DNA of 64,000 nucleotides from Rothia mucilaginosa. GTDB taxonomy: Bacteria > Actinomycetota > Actinomycetes > Actinomycetales > Micrococcaceae. The stretch's first letter is position 1. Each line of letters starts with the position of its first letter. Below, one piece after another: positions 57,255-64,000 of this stretch. The notes beneath the pieces are model-generated. The model did not search any database, had not been told where the DNA came from, and was given only the letters and a program-made list of their open reading frames with translations. Where the stretch lies: assembly GCF_001548235.1 (NCBI RefSeq), contig NZ_AP014938.1, forward strand, positions 1,984,001-2,048,000. The letters run 5' to 3'. A program made the translations under genes and the position numbers.

Positions 57255-59969
57255 ATGACCACAACTGCATCCAAAAATCCGGCACAGCGCCCGACAAACC
57301 GCCGCCGTGCCACCATCGCTGTCTCCGCAGCACTGGCAACCGTCATCACCGGCGCGAACCTCCCCGCGACCTTCGGTGCCACCGCCTCCACCCGCAACGT
57401 ATCCGGTACCACCTGCGTCGACGCAGGCTACCGCACCGTGCCGACCCTCGCGAACATTACCAACGTCGCGCCCGGTCCGACCTGCTACTGGAACCCCGAC
57501 CAGCAGGCACAGACCATCGACACTCTCGCACCGGTCAACTCCTCCCTCACCAAGGAACAGCTGACCACCACCGAGAACACCTCGCCCCTGAGCGGCAAGC
57601 TCGCCAGCGACTCCTTCGCAGCCCAGAAGCTCACCGGCACCGAAGCCGTCGCGCCCAACAGCAGCGAAATTAGCCGTACCTTCCTCGAATACAGCGGCGA
57701 TGCGGGCAACCACCCCGTCACCACCGCCATCAACGGCGGTACCCTCAAGAAGATTCGCACCCAGACCGTCGGCGGCCATGAGAACATCCCGACCCTCGCC
57801 GTGAACTCCGCGAACCCGCACCAGGAGTACGTCGAGGTCGTCTCTCGTGACCAGCGCGTCAACGCTAATCCCGAGAACAAGCGCATTCTCACCGGCGGCA
57901 TCCCGATCCCGAACTGGCTTGCTGAGGACCACGGCCTCTCCGGCGACCAGTCCATCGCCCTGTACGACGAGGCGACCGGCATCTGGCGCTCCTACTTCAA
58001 GTTCGTCAAGGATGCAGACGCACAGACCTACACCAGCACCGCCCGCGTGCAGGTGGGCGGCGGTAACGCATCCACCCCCAAGAGCGCCAAGATTCAGTAC
58101 GACAACGTTGGCCGCGGCAACGCGGGTCAGACCGTCACCATTAAGGCACCCGTGAGCATCGATGCGAAGTCCGGCAATGCCCGCACCTCCTACCCGATTG
58201 CTCGCGGCGCGAAGTTCCGCCTGGCAAAGAACGTGCCCGGCGCGTCCATCAACGAAACCACCGGCGAGATCACCTACAAGATTCCGGCAGGCACCCGCGG
58301 CACCGTGGACATCCCCGTTGCGGTTGACTACCCGGCGACCTACCACGTGTCCTCCGGCGGCTACATGCTCGCTAAGCCGAACTTCGGCGGCGTGGGCGAA
58401 GACAACTACTGGCTGACCCTCAAGAACGGCACCTCCTCTGTGGTGGGCCTGGCAAACGAGCTCACCCAGATCGGTGTAGACGAGCTCAAGGCAGGCAAGA
58501 TCAACCACATGGTGTCCATCACCGCGGCTGACTACGCGGCGATGACCGCCTCCTTCCCGGCGAAGGGCACCGACGGCAAGATTAACCTGAGCAAGTACCC
58601 GAACGCACCCCGTGCGGGCCAGCGCGGCTTCCTGCCCGCAAGCTTTGACGTGGAAGAGCACCTGGCAAACACCGGCCACGCCGACGACCAGCTCACCCGC
58701 ATGATCCTGACCGCGATGAAGGAATACGGCTTCATCCTTACGGACCACAACCTCTTCACCAACGCATTCAACCTGGAGGCGGCAAGCTCCTACGCGCCCT
58801 ACGCCCGCCAGGGTAAGAACGTGTACAAGGAAGACCCGCAGCTGGCGGCAATGTTCGCGAACTTCGTTCCCAGCGGTTTCACCGGCAACCAGTTCCCCTG
58901 GCAGCAGGTGCAGTGGATGCCCGTGAACTACACCGAGTCCGCTGAGAATACCGCACGCCGTGAGGGTACCCAGGTTCTGCCGCAGAGCAACAACCAGGCG
59001 ACCGACTCGAACGCTGAGGCACACAAGATTGCACGCCCCGTGACCGTGCGCCGTTCCGCCGTGCGCACCCCCAACGCTGACCGCATCAGCGACGCCGAGA
59101 CCCAGAACGCGGCAGTGAACCAGTCTTCGGACGCCGTGAAGTTCAAGTACCCCTCGGACGCTTACGGTAAGACCGGCACCGGCTCCGGCGTGATTTATCA
59201 GCCCGCCGAGCACCACGCCACCGTCTACTCCGGTGAGACCGCAGTCGCGCAGAGCGTACACCAGTCCCACAAGACCTCCCCGAACTACCGGTACGCCCGC
59301 GACTACAACTTCCAGGAAATCGAGCAGACCCCGAACTTCCGCCCCAGCCGCTGGGTCAACAAGGAGAAGGTCAACACTGCTGGCGGCCAGTTCTCCAGCG
59401 CGGAGACCGGTATCCGTTTTGCCTCCAACGGCAAGACCGGCACCTACTCGATTGACCTGAACACCCACGACGTCACCGGCACCACCTGGGACCTGCGCCG
59501 CGATAAGGGTACGAGCATCACCGTGAACCGCACCGGCAAGGCACCGGCACGCATGTCCGATGTGAAGGCAAAGAAGGGCGCAGCCGCGCAGCTGTACTCG
59601 ATCCCGCTGAAGGTGCACGTGGTGGACAAGAACAGCCCCATCGCACGTGAGGACTCCGTCTCCCTGTACTCGGGCACCACCCAGAACGTGGCAGTGCTGA
59701 ACAATGACGAAGCATCCTTCGGCGCGTACCGCCGCGGCGAAACCGTGAAGAAGCTGGAGCTGCTCAACCAGCGCGGCCAGGCCGTCAGCGCATACAGCGA
59801 CGAATACGGTACCTACCGCGTGGTGACCCTGCCGAATGGCACCCAGGGTATTGCGGTTTCTGCTAAGAATAAGCAGGGCTTCGCACCGCTGGTCCGCTAC
59901 CGCGCAGTGACCGACAAGGGCGTAAAGTCCGCTGAGGGCTACCTGCAGGTGGCAGTCGCTAACCGATAG
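57255..59969 (+). CDS. Large secreted protein of unknown function
   Basis: A protein of 904 residues. It has a signal peptide (basic NRRRATIAVSAALATVITGA, cleavage near residue 40-45) but no lipobox, no sorting signal and no C-terminal helix, so it should be released or held non-covalently. Two cysteines lie early (TTCVDAG, PTCYWNPD). The middle (ELKAGKINHMVSIT through RMILTAMKEYGFILTDHNLF, about 415-500) resembles a domain of actinobacterial secreted proteins with the pattern INHA...LPASFD...ILTALKEYG..LTD; no enzymatic motif is evident. The C-terminal 200 residues look like beta-rich, Ig-like or adhesive repeats (AREDSVSLYSGTTQNVAVLNNDE). GGAAG precedes ATG 57255. Confidence 0.82.
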   Translation: MTTTASKNPAQRPTNRRRATIAVSAALATVITGANLPATFGATASTRNVSGTTCVDAGYRTVPTLANITNVAPGPTCYWNPDQQAQTIDTLAPVNSSLTKEQLTTTENTSPLSGKLASDSFAAQKLTGTEAVAPNSSEISRTFLEYSGDAGNHPVTTAINGGTLKKIRTQTVGGHENIPTLAVNSANPHQEYVEVVSRDQRVNANPENKRILTGGIPIPNWLAEDHGLSGDQSIALYDEATGIWRSYFKFVKDADAQTYTSTARVQVGGGNASTPKSAKIQYDNVGRGNAGQTVTIKAPVSIDAKSGNARTSYPIARGAKFRLAKNVPGASINETTGEITYKIPAGTRGTVDIPVAVDYPATYHVSSGGYMLAKPNFGGVGEDNYWLTLKNGTSSVVGLANELTQIGVDELKAGKINHMVSITAADYAAMTASFPAKGTDGKINLSKYPNAPRAGQRGFLPASFDVEEHLANTGHADDQLTRMILTAMKEYGFILTDHNLFTNAFNLEAASSYAPYARQGKNVYKEDPQLAAMFANFVPSGFTGNQFPWQQVQWMPVNYTESAENTARREGTQVLPQSNNQATDSNAEAHKIARPVTVRRSAVRTPNADRISDAETQNAAVNQSSDAVKFKYPSDAYGKTGTGSGVIYQPAEHHATVYSGETAVAQSVHQSHKTSPNYRYARDYNFQEIEQTPNFRPSRWVNKEKVNTAGGQFSSAETGIRFASNGKTGTYSIDLNTHDVTGTTWDLRRDKGTSITVNRTGKAPARMSDVKAKKGAAAQLYSIPLKVHVVDKNSPIAREDSVSLYSGTTQNVAVLNNDEASFGAYRRGETVKKLELLNQRGQAVSAYSDEYGTYRVVTLPNGTQGIAVSAKNKQGFAPLVRYRAVTDKGVKSAEGYLQVAVANR

Positions 59970-60018
59970 CGGCCGCGCATGTAGTATTAGCGCACTTCAA
60001 GAGCGCACATAGGGGAGA

Positions 60019-60071
60019 GGGGCACGCTCAAGAAAGCACGCCGCACAGGCATCACTTTCTTGACGTGCCCC
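60019..60071 (+). terminator. Interrupted hairpin between the secreted protein and arsR-type gene
   Basis: GGGGCACG/CGTGCCCC and, with a one-base bulge, TCAAGAAAG/CTTTCTTGA form a long stem. CCTTTCCT follows. It may terminate the upstream gene. Confidence 0.6.
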
Positions 60072-60098
60072 CTTTCCTGTACATAAGGTGAAAATACT

Positions 60099-60554
60099 AT
60101 GACTCAGAGCCAGCACACAGACCACACCGAAACCACCCACGCTAACTACGCTACCGAACAGGTAGCAAAGCACGTAGCCGAGCATTCCGCAGAGCATGCC
60201 TCAGCGCACGCCCACGAGGCGCCCACCAACGCACCCCGCATCGAAGGCAACAGCCCCAAAGACTGGGAGGAACAGTTCGGCGGATCCGTCGCGATTTTCT
60301 CGGCGCTCGCTAACCCGCTGCGCCTGGCGCTTGCACACCACCTGATGCACCGCCCGCACAGTGTGAGCGAACTGCACACCTGCCTGGGCATTTCGCAGCC
60401 GCTCGCCTCGCACCACCTGCGCATCCTGCGTGAGGCGCACGTGATTGACCGTGAGCAGCAGGGCCGCACCACCATTTACCGCCTGAAGGACGACCATATT
60501 AGCCACATTGTGGTTGACGTGTATGAGCATACGCGTGAGCATCATGCGGACTAG
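60099..60554 (+). CDS. ArsR/SmtB-family zinc-responsive repressor with His-rich arm
   Basis: A protein of 151 residues. The winged helix is at about 58-128 (SALANPLRLALAHHL, SVSELHTCLGISQPLASHHLRILREAHVI, GRTTIYRL). The last helix has D131, H133, H144 and E147, exactly the D-x-H-x10-H-x2-E spacing of the alpha5 zinc site of SmtB. Family knowledge: zinc binding releases DNA and de-represses a metal exporter or carrier. The first 45 residues are an unusual extension with nine histidines. No metal transporter is adjacent; the CDF exporter at 28246 is a possible distant target. Confidence 0.88.
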   Translation: MTQSQHTDHTETTHANYATEQVAKHVAEHSAEHASAHAHEAPTNAPRIEGNSPKDWEEQFGGSVAIFSALANPLRLALAHHLMHRPHSVSELHTCLGISQPLASHHLRILREAHVIDREQQGRTTIYRLKDDHISHIVVDVYEHTREHHAD

Positions 60555-60686
60555 TCTGCCCTCAAGCTGAGCGTTGGCTGGGAGCCGTTGTAAGATGGTG
60601 CGTGTCCGTGCACCAGTACAGTGCGGAATAGTATGCGCACCCGCGGCGCCCCGAGCGGCACGCTTGCGCCTGAGTTAAGGAGACTT

Positions 60687-62720
60687 ATGTCTGCCGCTGA
60701 ATCTTCAGCAATTGTTATTAGCGTTTCTGGTGAGGAGCGCGAGGTCACCGCGAAGACTGCCGCTGAGCTGTTCGCTGACGACCCGAAGATCGTTGTGGCA
60801 CGCGTGAACGGCGTGCTCGTTGATCTCTCCCACGAGCTGTCTGCTGGCGACTCCGTTGAGCCGGTTTTCATTCACGAACCGGACGGCCTGAACGTTCTGC
60901 GCCACTCCGCTGCGCACGTGATGGCGCAGGCGGTGCAGGAGTACCGCAAGGACGCCAAGCTGGGCATTGGCCCGTACATTACTGACGGCTTCTACTTTGA
61001 CTTTGATGTGGCTGAGCCGTTCACCCCGGAAGATCTGAAGAAGATCGAGAAGTCGATGATTAAGATCATCAAGTCCGGTCAGCTGTTCCGCCGCCGCGTG
61101 GTCACCCACGATGAGGCTGTTGCTGAGATGGCGAACGAGCCGTACAAGCTGGAGCTGCTCTCCCTGACCCAGGGCCCCGGTTCTGGTGCGGATGCTGCCG
61201 AGGGTGCATCCGTGGAGGTCGGCGAGGGTGAAATCACCATTTACGACAACGTGAACGCGAAGACCGGCGAGACCGTCTGGAAGGACCTCTGCCGCGGCCC
61301 GCACCTGCCGAACACCAAGCTGATCGCTAACGGTTACGCCCTGATGCGTGCCGGTGGCGCGTACTGGCGCGGTTCTGAGAAGAACCCCATGCTGCAGCGT
61401 ATTTACGGTACCGCTTGGCCGACTAAGGACGAGCTGGTGGCGTACAAGGAGCGCATCGCTGAGGCGGAGCGCCGCGACCACCGCCGCCTGGGCCGTGAGC
61501 TGGACCTGTTCTCCTTCCCGAAGAACATTGGCCCCGGCCTGCCGGTGATTCACCCTAAGGGTGGCGTGATTAAGCGCGAGATGGAAGATTACGTGCGTAC
61601 CCGCCACATTCAGGAGGGTTTCCAGTACGTCAGCACCCCGCACATTTCGAAGGAAGACCTGTTCTACACTTCCGGTCACCTTCCGTACTATGCGGACGGC
61701 ATGTTCCCCTCCATGGAGCTGGATAACGGCAACTATCGTCTGAAGGCTATGAACTGCCCGATGCACAACGAGATTTACCGTTCTCGTGGCCGTTCGTACC
61801 GTGAGCTGCCGCTGCGTTTCTTCGAGTTCGGTACCGTGTACCGTGACGAGAAGTCCGGCGTGCTGCAGGGCCTGACCCGCGTGCGCATGATTACTCAGGA
61901 TGACTCCCACTCGTATGTGACGAAGGAGCAGGCACCGGACGAGGTGCGTCACCTGCTGAAGTTCATGCTGAGCCTGCTTGAGGACTTCGGCATGACTGAC
62001 TTCTACCTTGAGCTGTCCACCCGCGACACTGAGGGTGATAAGAAGGACAAGTTCATCGGTACCGATGAGCAGTGGGAAGAGGCTACCGCGGTTCTGGAGC
62101 AGGTCGCGAAGGAGACCGGTCTGGAGCTTGTTCCGGATCCGGGTGGTGCTGCGTTCTACGGTCCGAAGATTTCGGTTCAGGCGAAGGACGCGATTGGCCG
62201 TACCTGGCAGATGTCGACCGTGCAGTACGACTTTAACCAGCCGAGCCGTTTCGGTCTGGAGTACCAGGCTGCGGACGGCACCGTGCAGGAGCCGGTCATG
62301 ATTCACTCGGCGAAGTTCGGCTCGATTGAGCGCTTCCTGGGTGTGCTGACCGAGCACTACGCGGGTGCGTTCCCGGCATGGCTGTCGCCGGTTCAGGTGA
62401 TTGGTGTGCCGGTGGCTGAGGCGTTCAACGACTACATGACTGAGATCGCGGATAAGCTGCGTGCGCACGGTGTGCGTGTTGAGGTGGATTACGGTTCGGA
62501 TCGCTTCACGAAGAAGATTCGTACTGCGTCTACTGAGAAGGTTCCGTTCATTCTGATTGCTGGCGGTGAGGATGCGGAGCACGGCGCTGTTTCGTTCCGT
62601 TTCCGCGGCAACAAGCAGGAGAACGGTGTGCCCGTGGATGAGGCTGTGGCACGTATTGTGGAGCATATCCGCAACCGCGTGAACGAAGACCCCAAGCCCA
62701 GCACTGAGGCTGCTGAATAG
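60687..62720 (+). CDS. thrS: Threonyl-tRNA synthetase
   Basis: A class II synthetase of 677 residues: an N-terminal TGS domain ([20 protein letters not shown]), an editing domain with HxxxH ([11 protein letters not shown]), the catalytic core ([11 protein letters not shown] and [29 protein letters not shown]) and the anticodon-binding domain. It charges tRNA-Thr. ATG 60687 has TAAGGAG upstream; an in-frame upstream codon at 60621 lacks one. No T-box precedes it. Confidence 0.97.
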   Translation: MSAAESSAIVISVSGEEREVTAKTAAELFADDPKIVVARVNGVLVDLSHELSAGDSVEPVFIHEPDGLNVLRHSAAHVMAQAVQEYRKDAKLGIGPYITDGFYFDFDVAEPFTPEDLKKIEKSMIKIIKSGQLFRRRVVTHDEAVAEMANEPYKLELLSLTQGPGSGADAAEGASVEVGEGEITIYDNVNAKTGETVWKDLCRGPHLPNTKLIANGYALMRAGGAYWRGSEKNPMLQRIYGTAWPTKDELVAYKERIAEAERRDHRRLGRELDLFSFPKNIGPGLPVIHPKGGVIKREMEDYVRTRHIQEGFQYVSTPHISKEDLFYTSGHLPYYADGMFPSMELDNGNYRLKAMNCPMHNEIYRSRGRSYRELPLRFFEFGTVYRDEKSGVLQGLTRVRMITQDDSHSYVTKEQAPDEVRHLLKFMLSLLEDFGMTDFYLELSTRDTEGDKKDKFIGTDEQWEEATAVLEQVAKETGLELVPDPGGAAFYGPKISVQAKDAIGRTWQMSTVQYDFNQPSRFGLEYQAADGTVQEPVMIHSAKFGSIERFLGVLTEHYAGAFPAWLSPVQVIGVPVAEAFNDYMTEIADKLRAHGVRVEVDYGSDRFTKKIRTASTEKVPFILIAGGEDAEHGAVSFRFRGNKQENGVPVDEAVARIVEHIRNRVNEDPKPSTEAAE

Positions 62721-62750
62721 TACTAGGCTTTCTGGTCTAACTCATATATA

Positions 62751-62797
62751 GAAACCACCCCCTTTGCGGCGACAAGCTGCGGAGGGGGTGGTTTCTT
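62751..62797 (+). terminator. Terminator of thrS
   Basis: GAAACCACCCCCTTTGC pairs with GCGGAGGGGGTGGTTTC, followed by TTTAT. Confidence 0.9.
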
Positions 62798-63094
62798 TAT
62801 GTTTTGAGGAGGCAAGGGTGGGGGAGTGCGGTTGGGTGGAGAAAAGTGTGTTGTGGTGGAGTTTTTCCTAGTCCGGGGGCGTGTCTTCGTGCTAGTGTAA
62901 GTGATGGTGCTAACGTTCGTTGCCGTTCGTAAGTGCCGGTAATTGTACGATTCGGATAAGGGTGTCTGAGCGGCAGATGAGTACTGTGTTTGCTGTCCCT
63001 GAGGGCTATCCTGGTCTACAAATTCAAGGAGGAATCTATAAGTATTTTTATTAAGGAAAATTATTAATCGTTTCTTAAATACTAGGAGAATTTC
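62798..63094. other. Transition into the low-GC right-hand island
   Basis: GC falls through this stretch. A 25-codon frame (62977-63054, starting MSTVFAVPEG) is open, but nothing supports it as a gene. AGGAG at 63084-63088 is the ribosome-binding site of the next gene. No tRNA or clear attachment site is seen at the thrS side. Confidence 0.5.
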
Positions 63095-64000
63095 ATGAGA
63101 ATTGATTCGGCAAAAATCAGAGGGTATCGATTGTTGGAAGAGGCAGATATTTCTTTTAATAATGAGGGTGGGGCCACAGTTATAGTTGGACCCAATAACT
63201 GTGGCAAAACATCCTTTGTAGAGATATTCTACAAGTTCATAGAATCAGGTAATCAAAATGATTTTACTGTAGATGATTTTTCGATTGCCCAGCGCATAAA
63301 ATTACAGGAATCTGCTACCGATATCCAAGAGTATTTCAAGGAAATAGAGAGGGAGGGTGATTTAGAAGAAAACTTGAAGAAAAAGTTTATCGAATCACTA
63401 CCAGAGATTTCTCTGGAGGTAAAATTTTCATATCAAGATGAAGATAACATAATTCCTTTGTACCGACTGATTACAAATTTAGATGAAGAAGATAACACTG
63501 CTCGACTTGCCTGCAGATATTTCGTCGCTGATTCGAGTAAGCTATTTGATGAATATAAAGAGTATGTTCTGAATAGGAGCGGAGAAAACGATGGGCTCGG
63601 GTGCGATATCCTCAAGTTTATCTCTCGTAGAAAGAATACGTTCAAAATTGAATATGCCGCAATAGAAGAAGGGGCAGAATATTATAAAAAAACTGTTCCT
63701 GATTGCGGAGTGTACAAGAAAGTTGAACGGTCGGCAGTTGAAAATGCAATTAAGTGTCATTTTATATATGCACAGAATAGGTTTGATGACACGACACGTG
63801 ATTCCATGCATGGTCTTTCGAAAGTATTTTATAAATACTTTAGGAGTCTTATTTCGAAAGAACAGATTGATTTGAATGTTTTAGAAGGAAGGGTAAATAA
63901 GATTTCTGAGATGCATGACGTACAGTATAAATCATCATTCGATGCAGTTATTGGCAGCCTTAAAGAGATTGGGTACGGAGAATCCCTGCCGACACCAAAA
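63095..64000 (+). CDS. AAA/OLD-like ATPase, 3' partial
   Basis: 302 codons open to the right edge with no stop. The N-terminus (MRIDSAKIRGYRLLEEADISF, then GPNNCGKTSFVEIFYKFI with Walker A GPNNCGKT) is that of SMC/OLD-like ATPases. Such ATPases occur in defence systems (Gabija GajA, PARIS AriA, retron- and Septu-associated ATPases) but also in other contexts. The Toprim nuclease domain and signature motifs would be beyond the edge. Codon use and GC are much lower than in the flanking genes, and Lys, Glu, Ile and Asn are frequent, pointing to transfer. AGGAG 6 nt before ATG 63095 supports the start. Confidence 0.82.
   Translation, partial: MRIDSAKIRGYRLLEEADISFNNEGGATVIVGPNNCGKTSFVEIFYKFIESGNQNDFTVDDFSIAQRIKLQESATDIQEYFKEIEREGDLEENLKKKFIESLPEISLEVKFSYQDEDNIIPLYRLITNLDEEDNTARLACRYFVADSSKLFDEYKEYVLNRSGENDGLGCDILKFISRRKNTFKIEYAAIEEGAEYYKKTVPDCGVYKKVERSAVENAIKCHFIYAQNRFDDTTRDSMHGLSKVFYKYFRSLISKEQIDLNVLEGRVNKISEMHDVQYKSSFDAVIGSLKEIGYGESLPTPK

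Noticed and set aside
62977..63054. 25-codon ORF before the right-edge ATPase
   Set aside because: Too short, without ribosome-binding site or known match; kept only as a remark.

Overview
The window is chromosomal DNA from a moderately GC-rich Gram-positive actinobacterium. It is most likely a Rothia-type member of the Micrococcaceae, with R. mucilaginosa as the best guess; this is inferred from protein style, gene order and base composition, not from a database search. Supporting signs are the block rne-rplU-rpmA-obg-nadD-rsfS, an actinobacterial isoleucyl-tRNA synthetase behind an ileS-type T-box, class Ib nrdHIEF, twin-arginine-like lipoproteins with long Ser/Ala linkers, a sortase-type LAQTG signal, and many start codons placed as for leaderless mRNAs. 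Most of the window is housekeeping DNA with strong intrinsic terminators.

Layout. 1-6.2 kb: the end of a wall-anchored surface protein, then a nitrite-reduction and siroheme block: a CbiX-type chelatase, nirD divergent from nirB, and uroporphyrinogen-III methyltransferase. An iron-box-like DtxR/IdeR site lies between nirD and nirB. 6.2-9.5 kb: two paralogous lipoproteins and a long gene-free stretch. 9.5-18 kb: T-box leader and ileS, folC, a TenA-family enzyme, a VKOR-family disulfide catalyst and a small membrane protein. 18-28 kb: a long structured leader and RNase E/G, ribosomal proteins L21 and L27, Obg, NadD, a tail-anchored acidic protein, RsfS and tRNA-Ala(GGC). 28-37 kb: a His-rich CDF metal exporter, a glutaminase-STAS fusion, and an envelope group (two CE4 polysaccharide deacetylases, an Excalibur lipoprotein, a DsbA-like oxidoreductase, an App1-type phosphatase).

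37-42 kb: nrdHIEF. Its upstream region carries two perfect DnaA boxes and two NrdR boxes. 42-43.4 kb: a 1.38-kb AT-richer insert with a two-gene operon, one product being HEPN-like, bounded by a perfect 25-bp direct repeat derived from the nrdF terminator. 43.5-57 kb: zinc alcohol dehydrogenase, formate-tetrahydrofolate ligase, an AT-rich gene-free kilobase ending in an orphan terminator, a metallo-beta-lactamase-fold hydrolase, uvrA, a GNAT protein, a family-1 (phospho-)beta-glucosidase, a lipoate-ligase-like protein and a fumarylacetoacetase-family enzyme. 57-64 kb: a 904-residue secreted protein, an ArsR/SmtB regulator with an exact alpha5 zinc-site pattern and a His-rich arm, thrS, and then an abrupt drop in GC with the first 302 codons of an AAA/OLD-like ATPase that runs off the window.

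The two places most likely to hold something undescribed are the HEPN module between direct repeats and the low-GC ATPase island at the right edge, whose partner genes are not visible. Also worth testing are the combined DnaA/NrdR control of nrdHIEF, the iron box at nirD/nirB, and the group of genes with a -10 hexamer six or seven bases before the start codon.
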